Shown piece by piece: positions 42,697-50,538 of a stretch of DNA of 64,000 bases. The notes beneath the pieces were generated by a model. It saw only the letters and a list, made by a program, of their open reading frames with translations. It ran no database searches and was not told the origin of the DNA. The stretch spans positions 16,287 through 80,286 of the forward strand of contig JAMIFV010000016.1 of assembly GCA_035906055.1 (NCBI GenBank), given 5' to 3'. Position 1 is the first letter of the stretch. Each line of letters begins with the position of its first letter. The DNA is from JAMIFV01 sp035906055. GTDB taxonomy: Bacteria; Pseudomonadota; Alphaproteobacteria; Rickettsiales; JABCZZ01. Position numbers and translations under genes: made by a program.

Positions 42697-43887
42697 TCAG
42701 CCTGTAAAGGACTGTAGCCCCGTTATGGCACGACCAAGTATCAGCGCATGGATGTCGTGCGTGCCCTCATAGGTGTTCACGCTTTCAAGGTTCATCACAT
42801 GGCGGATGATATGGTATTCATCGGCGATGCCGTTGCCCCCGTGCATGTCACGCGCGATACGGGCGATGTCCAGTGCCTTGCCCGCCGAGTTGCGCTTGAT
42901 GATGGAGATCATCTCCGGCGCGTAATTATTCTCGTCGATCAGGCGGCCAACGCGCAGGCAGGCCTGCAGGCCGAGCGTGATATCCACCAGCATATCGGCG
43001 AGTTTTTTCTGGATGAGCTGGTTGGCGGCAAGGGGCCTTCCGAACTGCTTGCGTTCCAGCACATAGGAACGTGCCGCCCCGTAGCAGAATTCCGCAGCGC
43101 CCAGCGCGCCCCAGCCAATGCCGTAACGCGCCTTGTTGAGGCAGGAGAACGGCCCCTTTAGGCCGGAAACGTTGAGCATATTGCCTGCGGGCACGAACAC
43201 GTCGTCCAGCATGATGCCGCCGGTGGTGGAAGCGCGCAGCGACATCTTGCCTTCAATATGCGGCGTGGAGATGCCTTTCATGGAGCGCTCAAGGATAAAC
43301 CCGCGTATCGTGCCGTCGGGAATCTCCTTGTCGCCGTAAAGCTTGGCCCATACCACGAAGATGTCGGCGATAGGGGAGTTGGTGATCCACATCTTGCTGC
43401 CACTGAGTTTATAGCCGCCGTCCACCTTCGCGGCGCGCGTCACCATGCTGCCGGGGTCGGAGCCGTGGTCAGGCTCGGTGAGGCCGAAGCAGCCGATGAG
43501 TTCCGCCGTGGCAAGGCGCGGCAGGTATTGCTGTTTTACCTCTTCGCTGCCGAACGTATGGATCGGGTGCATCACGAGGCTCGATTGCACCGAGAGCGCC
43601 GAGCGGTAGCCGCTATCCACCCATTCCACTTCACGCGCGATGAGGCCGTAAGCCACATGGCTGGTGCCCGCGCAGCCATAGCCTTCGATAGTGGAGCCGA
43701 GCATGCCCATTTTACCCATTTCACGCAGTATCTGCGGATCGAACTTCTCATGGCGGTTGGCTTCAATGATGCCGGGGAACAGCACATCACGCGCAAAGCG
43801 GCGCGCGGCGTCCTGCACCAGTTTTTCTTCTTCCGTCAGTTGCTCGTGGAGCAAAAGCGGGTCATCCCACAACAGAGCCTGTTTCAT
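42697..43887 (-). CDS. gcdH: Glutaryl-CoA dehydrogenase (acyl-CoA dehydrogenase family)
   Basis: The 396-residue FAD enzyme opens DPLLLHEQLTEEEKLVQDAARRFA, which matches GcdH. FAD/substrate motifs GCFGLTEPDHGSDPG and MWITNSPIADIFVVWAK follow. The catalytic Glu lies in VNTYEGTHDIHALILGRA. It oxidises and decarboxylates glutaryl-CoA to crotonyl-CoA in lysine and tryptophan breakdown. The start overlaps the previous gene on the same strand by 4 bases (ATGA). Confidence 0.9.
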   Translation of the reverse strand: MKQALLWDDPLLLHEQLTEEEKLVQDAARRFARDVLFPGIIEANRHEKFDPQILREMGKMGMLGSTIEGYGCAGTSHVAYGLIAREVEWVDSGYRSALSVQSSLVMHPIHTFGSEEVKQQYLPRLATAELIGCFGLTEPDHGSDPGSMVTRAAKVDGGYKLSGSKMWITNSPIADIFVVWAKLYGDKEIPDGTIRGFILERSMKGISTPHIEGKMSLRASTTGGIMLDDVFVPAGNMLNVSGLKGPFSCLNKARYGIGWGALGAAEFCYGAARSYVLERKQFGRPLAANQLIQKKLADMLVDITLGLQACLRVGRLIDENNYAPEMISIIKRNSAGKALDIARIARDMHGGNGIADEYHIIRHVMNLESVNTYEGTHDIHALILGRAITGLQSFTG

Positions 43888-44138
43888 AATACGATATTCA
43901 CAATCGAACCACGGTCCCAGTAAAGACCGCGGGCAAGCGCGGCGAGCGCACGTTCCACCAGCGACTGCATGGCTTCCGGCGTAGGGATGACATTGCGCGC
44001 AGGCCTTGGCGGCGGCATCAGTTCTTCGCGGTCGAATTCCTTGCTGCCGTCTTTGTCGGCGGATTTTCCCGTCACCGGCTTGCGCACGGCAGGCTTTACA
44101 CTTAAGCCGCCTAGTCCAGTAGAAATAAACTCAGCCAT
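43884..44138 (-). CDS. Small unknown protein coupled to gcdH
   Basis: An 84-residue protein with a polar, Lys/Pro-rich centre (TGKSADKDGSKEFDREEL) and a hydrophobic helix near the C-terminus (MQSLVERALAALARGLYW). No family was recognised. The 4-base overlap with gcdH suggests coupling. Confidence 0.55.
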   Translation of the reverse strand: MAEFISTGLGGLSVKPAVRKPVTGKSADKDGSKEFDREELMPPPRPARNVIPTPEAMQSLVERALAALARGLYWDRGSIVNIVL

Positions 44139-44207
44139 ATATTCCTCGCCGTGATTATATACTTCCTACTTGTGAATGTATTTAAAAATTATTAACGTTA
44201 AGGCATC

Positions 44208-45008
44208 ATGAAAACAGGCACTATCGTTATTCTCACCGGCGCAGGTATTTCGGCGGAGTCGGGTGTATCGACCTTCCGCGACAATAACGGCCTGTGGTGC
44301 AACCACCGCATTGAAGATGTGGCGACGCCGGAAGGATTCATGCGCAACCCTGCGCTGGTGCAGCAATTCTATAACCAGCGTCGCGCGCAGCTTGCTGAGG
44401 TAAAGCCCAACCTTGCGCATGAAGCACTGGCGGAACTGGCAGAGAAATGGCCGGGCAGGTTTTTGCTCATCACCCAGAATGTAGATGATCTGCATGACCG
44501 CGCATTATTAGGGCGCTGCATCACCCCCTCACCCCAACCCTCTCCCCGCCGGGGAGAGGGAGGCGAGCAAAGCGAGCGGGCGAGGGGGCATTTCGAGCTT
44601 ATCCATCTGCATGGTGAACTGGGCAAGGTGCGCTGCACCGATACAGGCTCCATTTTTGACTGGACGGGTGATGTTAAGGCGGAATCACAATGCGGTTGTT
44701 GCAATGAGATAGGCACGCTGCGCCCGCATATCGTGTGGTTCGGCGAGATGCCGCTGGAAATGCCAAAAATATACAATGCGCTGGCGCAGTGCGACCTGTT
44801 TATCTCCATCGGCACGTCGGGTAATGTGTACCCGGCAGCAGGCTTCGTGCAGGAAGTGCGCCGCAACGGGCGCAATGCGCGCACGGTGGAGCTAAACCTT
44901 GAACCTTCGCAGGGTTATTCGCTGTTCGAGGAACGCATCTACGGCAAAGCCACCGAGATAGTGCCGGAGTTTGTAAGAGCGGTGCTTGCAAATGTATCAC
45001 AATTGTGA
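44208..45008 (+). CDS. cobB: NAD-dependent protein deacylase (class III sirtuin, CobB type) with an insertion
   Basis: The 266-residue sirtuin has LTGAGISAESGVSTFRDNNG for NAD, TQNVDDLHDR, the catalytic His in IHLHGELGKVRC, and WFGEMPLEMPKIYNALAQCD. Tyr and Arg in FYNQRRAQL are the residues linked to desuccinylation. Between HDRA and the catalytic segment lies an extra stretch of about 27 residues beginning ITPSPQPSPRRGEG, encoded by repeat DNA. The rest is very close in layout to E. coli CobB. The stop overlaps a palindrome ahead of the RelB gene. Confidence 0.93.
   Translation: MKTGTIVILTGAGISAESGVSTFRDNNGLWCNHRIEDVATPEGFMRNPALVQQFYNQRRAQLAEVKPNLAHEALAELAEKWPGRFLLITQNVDDLHDRALLGRCITPSPQPSPRRGEGGEQSERARGHFELIHLHGELGKVRCTDTGSIFDWTGDVKAESQCGCCNEIGTLRPHIVWFGEMPLEMPKIYNALAQCDLFISIGTSGNVYPAAGFVQEVRRNGRNARTVELNLEPSQGYSLFEERIYGKATEIVPEFVRAVLANVSQL
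44515..44593 (+). repeat. In-frame repeat insertion inside cobB
   Basis: CACCCCCTCACCCC, CCCTCTCCCCGCCGGGGAGAGGG (hairpin 44539-44560) and GCGAGGGGGCA encode about 27 extra residues. The CTCTCCC/GGGAGAG core is shared with polA insertion A and with the 49317 element. Confidence 0.65.
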
Positions 45009-45011
45009 TAC
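44994..45011. promoter_or_regulatory. Perfect 18-bp palindrome ahead of relB-yafQ
   Basis: GTATCACAATTGTGATAC is a perfect palindrome, 9 bases upstream of the antitoxin start and overlapping the cobB stop codon. Antitoxins of the RelB/DinJ type bind such palindromes to autoregulate (established family knowledge), so this is a likely operator. Confidence 0.7.
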
Positions 45012-45020
45012 GTTAAGTTT

Positions 45021-45281
45021 ATGGAAAAAACACAAGTTATTCATGCGCGCATCGATCCTTCCCTCAAGCTTGCCTCGGAAGAGGTGTTTGCCGCGCTTGG
45101 CTTGACAATGGCGGACGCTATCCGCCTTTTCCTTAAGCAGGTGCAATTGCATGAGGGGCTGCCGTTTGACGTTAAAATTCCCAATGCGGCCAGCCGCAAG
45201 GCGCTAAAAGAGGCGCGAAGCAGAAAAACTGTTAACCGTTATAATGATTTTGCAGCATTGCGTAAGAAACTAAAGGTTTGA
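45021..45281 (+). CDS. relB: RelB/DinJ family antitoxin
   Basis: The 86-residue protein is of ribbon-helix-helix type. VIHARIDPSLKLASEEVFAALGLTMADAIRLFLKQV is the conserved RelB/DinJ N-terminus (strand then helices), followed by a charged toxin-binding tail. It neutralises the YafQ-like toxin encoded 2 bases downstream and probably represses its own promoter through the 44994 palindrome. Confidence 0.9.
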   Translation: MEKTQVIHARIDPSLKLASEEVFAALGLTMADAIRLFLKQVQLHEGLPFDVKIPNAASRKALKEARSRKTVNRYNDFAALRKKLKV

Positions 45282-45283
45282 GT

Positions 45284-45550
45284 ATGCAGGTGCGTTCAAC
45301 GAAGCAGTTTGAACGTGACCTGAAGCGTGTATCGAAACGCCATAAAAATATAGATAAGCTGCATGTAGTGGTGGATATGCTGCAATCTGGCAGAATGCTG
45401 CCAGCACGCTACAGGCTGCATGCCTTGAAAGGTGAATGGGTGCCTGCGCTTGAATGCCATATCGAGCCTGATTGGTTGCTGGTATTTGAAGCGTACGATG
45501 AATACATCATGCTCCTGCGCACTGGCACGCATTCGGACTTATTCGGATAA
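45284..45550 (+). CDS. yafQ: YafQ/RelE family mRNA interferase toxin
   Basis: The 88-residue toxin has VRSTKQFERDLKRVSKR, YRLHALKGEWVPALECHIEPDWLLVF and the C-terminal LLRTGTHSDLFG, whose His is the catalytic residue of the YafQ type. YafQ cleaves ribosome-bound mRNA. ATG 45284 follows the antitoxin stop; an in-frame TTG at 45278 is less likely. Confidence 0.9.
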   Translation: MQVRSTKQFERDLKRVSKRHKNIDKLHVVVDMLQSGRMLPARYRLHALKGEWVPALECHIEPDWLLVFEAYDEYIMLLRTGTHSDLFG

Positions 45551-45554
45551 TTTT

Positions 45555-45611
45555 ATGAGCAGCAATATTCGTGTGCGGTCAGCCAGCTTTGACGATATGC
45601 CTCAATGTTAA
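45555..45611 (+). pseudogene. 5' remnant of a GNAT acetyltransferase gene
   Basis: A frame opens with ATG 45555 four bases after the yafQ stop and encodes MSSNIRVRSASFDDMPQC before a TAA. This reads like the first strand and helix of a GNAT enzyme (IRVR.A.FDDMP), then stops. A truncated or deleted gene is the simplest reading. Confidence 0.5.
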
Positions 45612-45679
45612 AGATCGTGCGCAAAAATGGGCAGCACCACCCTAAACCAGCGAAGGCCGATCTGTGCGCGAGGTAGCGC

Positions 45680-46177
45680 TTACTTAAGCGCCTTAGCCGC
45701 TTCCAGCACTTCGGCGGCGTGGCCTTCCACTTTTACTTTCGGCCATGTCCTTGCAATTTTGCCGTCCTTGCCGATAAGGAAGGTTACACGGTCGATGCCC
45801 ATGTATTTCTTGCCGTACATGCTCTTTTCCACCCATGTGCCATAAGCTTCGCACACGGCACCGTCCGTGTCAGATGCCAGCGTGAAGGGAAGGCAGAATT
45901 TTTCCACGAATTTGTCGTGGCTTTTCACATCGTCCTTGGAGAGGCCGATGATAACGGTATTGGCGTTTTTGAAATCGCCCATCAGGTCGCGGAAGTCCTT
46001 GGCTTCAATAGTGCAGCCGGGCGTGTCGTCCTTGGGATAAAAATACAGTACCACATTCTGGCCTTTGAGGGCGGAAAGGGTGACGCTGCCATTGCCCTGC
46101 GTGGGCAGGGTGAAATCCGGCGCGGTGGAACCTTCTGCGGGATGATTGGGCGTTTTAGCGGCTGGTGCGGTGCTCAT
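45680..46177 (-). CDS. bcp: Thiol peroxidase of the BCP/PrxQ type
   Basis: The 165-residue thioredoxin-fold peroxiredoxin has its peroxidatic Cys in YPKDDTPGCTIEAKDF. The canonical second Cys five residues later is Lys here (EAK), so the enzyme is not of the usual atypical 2-Cys type; Cys in KFCLPFTL and AVCEAYG might resolve the intermediate. It reduces hydroperoxides with thioredoxin. It is expressed from its own region, with repeat DNA upstream. Confidence 0.9.
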   Translation of the reverse strand: MSTAPAAKTPNHPAEGSTAPDFTLPTQGNGSVTLSALKGQNVVLYFYPKDDTPGCTIEAKDFRDLMGDFKNANTVIIGLSKDDVKSHDKFVEKFCLPFTLASDTDGAVCEAYGTWVEKSMYGKKYMGIDRVTFLIGKDGKIARTWPKVKVEGHAAEVLEAAKALK

Positions 46178-46199
46178 GTGATTCTCCTTATGTATAAAC

Positions 46200-46297
46200 T
46201 GTCATTCCCCGAATTTTGTATAGCTAAATTATAGGGGAATCCACCTTGCTGCAAGGTGGTTCGCCCTAGAATTGCTGGCGCAATTCAGGCGATGACG
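46200..46297. repeat. Palindromic repeat cluster downstream of the GT9 gene
   Basis: GTCATTCCCC...GGGGAAT (46201-46239), CCACCTTGCTGCAAGGTGG (46241-46259) and a GAATTGC/GCAATTC dyad ending in GCGATGAC form three stacked hairpins. There is no T-run and no gene, so it is a repeat rather than a clean terminator. Confidence 0.65.
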
Positions 46298-46321
46298 AAA
46301 GCATGCAAGACGATAACATGG

Positions 46322-47242
46322 TTAAATGCGCTTGCCAATCCATTCGATGACGGTCTTGGGCTTCAGGTCGGCAAGGCGCGTTTCCCGCAGTATGGTGACG
46401 TCCCTGCCGCGAGGCGCGCACAGTGCGGGATTGGAAAATTCTGAGAATAATATCAGTGAAGGGCAGCCAGCCGTGGCTATCAGATGCATGGGGCCGGTGT
46501 CGTTGCCGATGGCAAACGCGGCGCTGCGTGCCAGCGTCGTGATCTCGGCAAAGCCCGTTTTTCCCAGCAGGTTAATGGCGCCGGGACAGAGCGATTCAAT
46601 GGTGGAAAGCACCGAGGCTTCCGCGTGCGTGCCCAGCAGCACGGGGGTATACCCTTTTTCACTTGCCCATTTGCACGCTTCGCCAAAATGGATGGCGGGC
46701 CAGCGCTTGCCGCAGCGATGCGCGGAACCGCCCGCCGCCACGAGGAAATAGTGTTCCGGCAGGTTGAAGGAAGAGATATCCGCCGTGAGCCAGTCTAGGC
46801 TTGGGGCAGGGGAGGTGGGGATGCCTGCGATCTCCAGCTGCTGCCGTTCACGATCCACCGTGTGCAGCGACGTGCGTTCCGGCGTGTTGTGACGGTGCGA
46901 ACTGCCCGGCGCGATGCCCGACCATTGCGGCGCTTTGTTACCCAGCAGGCGGAAATACCACGATGTGCGCTCCGAGGTCTGCAGGTCATAGATGCGCGAG
47001 AACCCGCCATTGCGGATGCGCGCCACAACGCCCAGGAAGGCGGGTATGTTGAACAGCTTCGGGCGGTTGTCGATCCAGACTTCGTTGAAATATACGCTGG
47101 AACCCAGCAGCCCGGCATAAGGTTTGGTTGTCATCAGCACGATATGGTCGTCAGGGTGATGTTTCCTGATCGCGGCAAATGACGCCGTCGCCTGTACGAT
47201 GTCGCCGAGCGCGCCGTGCTTGATAACGAGGATTCTATTCAT
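46322..47242 (-). CDS. Glycosyltransferase family 9
   Basis: The 306-residue protein starts ILVIKHGALGDIVQATASFAA, like heptosyltransferases, and ends with AFAIGNDTGPMHLIATAGCPSLILFS. It probably transfers a sugar to LPS core. It overlaps the GT4 gene by 8 bases on the same strand, making a two-gene LPS operon. Confidence 0.87.
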   Translation of the reverse strand: MNRILVIKHGALGDIVQATASFAAIRKHHPDDHIVLMTTKPYAGLLGSSVYFNEVWIDNRPKLFNIPAFLGVVARIRNGGFSRIYDLQTSERTSWYFRLLGNKAPQWSGIAPGSSHRHNTPERTSLHTVDRERQQLEIAGIPTSPAPSLDWLTADISSFNLPEHYFLVAAGGSAHRCGKRWPAIHFGEACKWASEKGYTPVLLGTHAEASVLSTIESLCPGAINLLGKTGFAEITTLARSAAFAIGNDTGPMHLIATAGCPSLILFSEFSNPALCAPRGRDVTILRETRLADLKPKTVIEWIGKRI

Positions 47243-48377
47243 ACTTGCTGTGTATCAGTTCCCAGTAGGTTTCCATGGTCTTGGCGCACATCACCTCTGC
47301 TGAGAAATGGCTGCGCACATGCTGCATCGCCTGAATGCCGATGCGGTTCTTTTCCAGGTTGCTGAGCGAAAGCGCATGGGTGATTATTTTGCTCAGTTCA
47401 TCGCAATCACCGGGGCTGGCGAGCCAGCCCGTTTCACCGTCTATCACCGTTTCGCAGGCCCCGCCATGGCTGGTGGCTATGGCCAGCTTGCCCATGGCCT
47501 GCGCTTCCACCGGCACGCGGCCAAAGGCCTCGGGTTCGATGGAGGGGGAGACTACTATTTCCGCCAGCATATAGGCTTCCGGCATATGCACGGTGGGTGC
47601 CACCATGCGGATATTCTCGCCAAGCCCGCGGCGCATGATGTCCTGCTCCAGTTCGCGGTGATAGTCCTTGTGGCCCACATTGTCGCCAAGCATCAGGCAG
47701 AAGAAATTGCGATGCGGCACCTTGTCCAGCGCGTCGACCACCACATGGTGCCCTTTCCAGCGCGTGATGCGCCCGGGCATGAGGATAACGGGCAGATCGT
47801 CCGGCAAACGCCATTTGGTGGCCAGTTCCACCATGCGCTGCGGCAGCACGCGCACGGGGTCGAACACGTTGAGGTCAACACCGCGATGGATGGTGCGGAT
47901 AATCGAGCTATCAAGCCTGTAATTGGCAGTGATATGGTCGGCCACGAAGTTGGAAACGGCGATCACGCGCTCGCCTTTGGTCATCACCTCGTTATAACGC
48001 TTCTTCCAGTCATGTTTAAAATTATAGACGCCGTGGAAGGTGGTGACGAAATGCGCGCCGGTATTCTTGGCGGCATAAAACGCGCTCCATGCCGGGGCGC
48101 GCGAGCGCGCATGGACGATATCCACCTTGCGTTCACGGATAATTTTTTCCAATGCTTTGGAATTGCGCCACATGATCAGCGGGTTTTTAGTGGCCAGCGG
48201 CAGGTTGATATGTTCGCCGCCGACGAAAGTAACGTTGGAGACCAGCGCGCCGCCTTCGGAGGCTACCAGCGGTTTCCAGCGGCTGCGTGCCAGCGCGCCG
48301 GTGACCTCCACCGTGCCGCGCTCAACGCCGCCGGAGCGCAGTGCGGGCAAAACCTGTAATACAACGGGCTGTTTCAT
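47235..48377 (-). CDS. Glycosyltransferase family 4
   Basis: The 380-residue GT-B enzyme has the N-terminal acceptor domain (VLQVLPALRSGGVERGTVEV) and the nucleotide-sugar domain with PGRITRWKGHHVVVDAL and the E-x7-E motif EPEAFGRVPVEAQAMG. It is similar to LPS core or capsule glycosyltransferases. It is the first gene of the pair with GT9, and divergent from the downstream hydrolase. Confidence 0.9.
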   Translation of the reverse strand: MKQPVVLQVLPALRSGGVERGTVEVTGALARSRWKPLVASEGGALVSNVTFVGGEHINLPLATKNPLIMWRNSKALEKIIRERKVDIVHARSRAPAWSAFYAAKNTGAHFVTTFHGVYNFKHDWKKRYNEVMTKGERVIAVSNFVADHITANYRLDSSIIRTIHRGVDLNVFDPVRVLPQRMVELATKWRLPDDLPVILMPGRITRWKGHHVVVDALDKVPHRNFFCLMLGDNVGHKDYHRELEQDIMRRGLGENIRMVAPTVHMPEAYMLAEIVVSPSIEPEAFGRVPVEAQAMGKLAIATSHGGACETVIDGETGWLASPGDCDELSKIITHALSLSNLEKNRIGIQAMQHVRSHFSAEVMCAKTMETYWELIHSKYE

Positions 48378-48451
48378 GTTCGTTATTGCTACGGAATCAG
48401 TTCGAGTGTTATGACAGTTTATATCTGTAATCCAATCTTTTTTTGCGACCT

Positions 48452-49213
48452 ATGGAAAAGCCTTCGATTCTTAAGACCGCCGATGGCGGCAGCATCGCCT
48501 ACCACCGGCTTGCCGGGGTATCTCCGGGGATAATTTTTCTCGGTGGCTTCCGTTCCGACATGACCGGGGTAAAGGCGACCGCGCTTGAAGGATTCTGCAA
48601 GGAGCGGGGGCAGGCGTTCATCCGGTTCGATTATCGCGGGCATGGCCAGTCCTCCGGTAAATTCGGGGATTGCACGCTCAGCACGTGGCTGGAAGACGCT
48701 TTGCTGGTGCTCACCAAGCTCGCCAAAGGGCCGCAGATAATAGTTGGCTCGTCCATGGGCGGGTGGCTTTCATTGTTGCTGGCGATACAGAAACCGCGCC
48801 GTATCGAAGGCATTATCGGCATAGCGGCAGCACCCGACTTCACCGAGCACCTCATCTGGGATAAGCTCACCGATAAGCAGAAGACGCAGTTAAAAGAGGA
48901 TGGCAAGATTCTGGTGCCGTCCGATTATGGTGATCCTTACCCCATTACCGCTGACCTGATATTGGATGGTCGCAATCATCTGATATTACATAGGGATATT
49001 CCCGTATATTGCCCCATACGTCTGCTGCACGGCATGAAAGACGACGACGTGCCGTGGGAGGTTTCGATGGCCGTAAACGAGAAGGTGGGCAGCAGCGACG
49101 TGAAAACCATCCTCATCGAAAACGGCAATCACCGCCTGAGCGAGCCGGACGACATTAAAAAACTGCTGAGTGTTACGGCCAAGCTGCTGGGTTCTATTGA
49201 GCCGTCATCCTGA
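48452..49213 (+). CDS. Alpha/beta hydrolase
   Basis: The 253-residue hydrolase has the oxyanion region FLGGFRSDMTG, nucleophile Ser in VGSSMGGWL, Asp in LLHGMKDDDVP and His in NGNHRLSE. It resembles ABHD10-type acyl thioesterase/esterases. ATG 48452 is used instead of TTG 48443. The last codons and the stop lie inside the palindromic repeat that begins at 49202, so the final few residues (EPSS) are repeat-encoded. Confidence 0.83.
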   Translation: MEKPSILKTADGGSIAYHRLAGVSPGIIFLGGFRSDMTGVKATALEGFCKERGQAFIRFDYRGHGQSSGKFGDCTLSTWLEDALLVLTKLAKGPQIIVGSSMGGWLSLLLAIQKPRRIEGIIGIAAAPDFTEHLIWDKLTDKQKTQLKEDGKILVPSDYGDPYPITADLILDGRNHLILHRDIPVYCPIRLLHGMKDDDVPWEVSMAVNEKVGSSDVKTILIENGNHRLSEPDDIKKLLSVTAKLLGSIEPSS

Positions 49214-49288
49214 GCGCAACGAAGGATCCTCTTGCTTTGGTATAGATAGCAAGTAGATCCTTCGTCGCTATGCTCCTCAGGATGACGG
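49202..49288. repeat. Palindromic repeat CCGTCATCCTGAG...CTCAGGATGACGG
   Basis: The left arm CCGTCATCCTGAGCG and an AAGGATC block are mirrored by GATCCTTCGTCG and CTCAGGATGACGG, so the whole 87 bases can fold on itself. Repeats of this kind are common in bacterial genomes. It overlaps the 3' end of the upstream hydrolase gene. Confidence 0.75.
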
Positions 49289-49316
49289 TTCTGCCAAAAA
49301 CGACCCCGTGACAAGT

Positions 49317-49538
49317 CTAGGCTAAGGACTCATTAAATTATTGCTTTCTTTTCCTCTCCCTTTGAGGGAGAGGACGCGTTTGCCTTGGGTTTAGCTTTAG
49401 CTAAGCCCTTAGGCAAACCGAGGTGAGGGGGCATTTACATTCACCCTCACCCAGCTTCGGCTAAGCTGCTGCGCTGCAAAGCCTGCGCAACCCTCTCCCG
49501 CTTTGCAGGAGAGGGGATTTATGAGTCCTGACCCTAGG
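49317..49538. repeat. MITE-like element, family CTAGG-NNN-AGGACTCAT (long copy)
   Basis: The ends CTAGGCTAAGGACTCATTAAA and TTTATGAGTCCTGACCCTAG are inverted copies. The inside carries CTCTCCC...GGGAGAG, GTTTGCCTT...AGGCAAAC, and GGTGAGGG...CCCTCACC hairpins. It has no ORF. It shares both ends with the 81-base element at 40075. Confidence 0.75.
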
Positions 49539-49723
49539 GCTGACAAGAGAAGTTTATTTCTTCTACCCATCAACTGATTTTTCGGCAGCGGGCGTTGGTT
49601 GCAAGTCGTTATGGGATTTTACATCGTTGCCGCCGGTGACAGGTTCCGCAAGCGCTTTGAAGTCTCTGACATAGAAATTTTTAATACCGCTCGCCGCTTA
49701 AGGTTTTGTGACGACGTTGTTCC

Positions 49724-49758
49724 TTGACTTATAGCTGAAATAGCTGTAACATATGTTA
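49724..49758 (+). promoter_or_regulatory. Promoter with operator ahead of the Phd/PIN pair
   Basis: TTGACT (49724-49729), a 17-base spacer and TAACAT (49747-49752) fit a sigma-70 promoter. The -10 box lies in the perfect palindrome TAACATATGTTA (49747-49758), and the spacer holds a tandem TAGCTG. This layout suits antitoxin autorepression. Confidence 0.6.
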
Positions 49759-49780
49759 TGTAATTAAATTAAGGAATAAC

Positions 49781-50077
49781 ATGCAGATAATGACATCTCT
49801 TGAAGCCCAGAATCATTTTGGCGAGATGATTGACTCTTCCCAGCGCGAACCTGTGCTCATTACGCGCAGGGGGCGGCCTGTATCCATAGTAATTTCTCCC
49901 TGCGGGGATGTAACCAAGGCGATGCACAGCTTTATAAAAGCGCTTGGGGAGCTTTCTCCCTTGCGTGGGAAAGAGGCCGCACGCAATATGGAGCAAGCTC
50001 TTTCCGGTTTGGGCAAGCAGGCGGAAAAGGAAGGCCTTACAGAAAAAGACATTCACGCCATGATCCGCGAGCCATAA
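49781..50077 (+). CDS. Phd/YefM family antitoxin
   Basis: The 98-residue protein has the MTSLEAQNHFGEMIDSSQREPVLITRRGRPVSIVIS opening of Phd/YefM DNA-binding antitoxins, and a helical C-terminal toxin-binding tail. It directly precedes a PIN-domain gene. Confidence 0.85.
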   Translation: MQIMTSLEAQNHFGEMIDSSQREPVLITRRGRPVSIVISPCGDVTKAMHSFIKALGELSPLRGKEAARNMEQALSGLGKQAEKEGLTEKDIHAMIREP

Positions 50078-50083
50078 GTGCTC

Positions 50084-50488
50084 ATGCGCATCGTAGTGGA
50101 TACAAACGTGCTGGTAAGTGCCGCGCTTCTTCCGGCCAGCACCAGCGCAAAAGCATTGCTGTATGCGGTAGAGCATTATCAGCTGGTGCAGTCCGAAGCG
50201 ACATGGGAGGAGTTTTGCGAGGTTATCTCACGCGCAAAATTTGACCGCTATTTCAACGGTAACGACAGAAGCAATTTTATCCTTTCCATTGCACGGGCAA
50301 GTGAGTTTATGGATGTAACGGCTTGCGTAAATGATTGCAGTGATCCCAAAGACAATAAATTCCTGGAACTCGTCATTTCTGCGCATGCTACGATTATTGT
50401 CAGCGGTGATTCGCACTTGCAAAGCATGCATCCTTATCGTGATATCGCTATTTTTAATCCGCAAGGGTTACTAACGCTAAAGAAATAG
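50084..50488 (+). CDS. PIN-domain ribonuclease toxin
   Basis: The 134-residue PIN protein has Asp in RIVVDTNVLVSA, Glu in TWEEFCEV, Asp in CSDPKDNKFLELVISA and Asp in IIVSGDSHLQS, the four acidic residues of the PIN metal site. PIN toxins cleave RNA. ATG 50084 is used (alternative GTG 50078). Confidence 0.85.
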   Translation: MRIVVDTNVLVSAALLPASTSAKALLYAVEHYQLVQSEATWEEFCEVISRAKFDRYFNGNDRSNFILSIARASEFMDVTACVNDCSDPKDNKFLELVISAHATIIVSGDSHLQSMHPYRDIAIFNPQGLLTLKK

Positions 50489-50538
50489 TTGCAACACCTT
50501 GCGAATACGCTACATCTTGCGGCATAATCCATCCTAAA

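Larger units (their letters stand above)
49214..49780. other. Gene-free gap filled by repeats
   Basis: Within 567 bases I see the palindrome at 49202-49288, the MITE-like element at 49317-49538, about 185 unassigned bases, and a promoter/operator for the Phd gene (49724-49758). No ORF of convincing length or start was found. Confidence 0.7.

Noticed and set aside
46200..46297. Intrinsic terminator after the GT9 gene
   Set aside because: The hairpins are strong but no T-run follows on either strand; a repeat cluster fits better.
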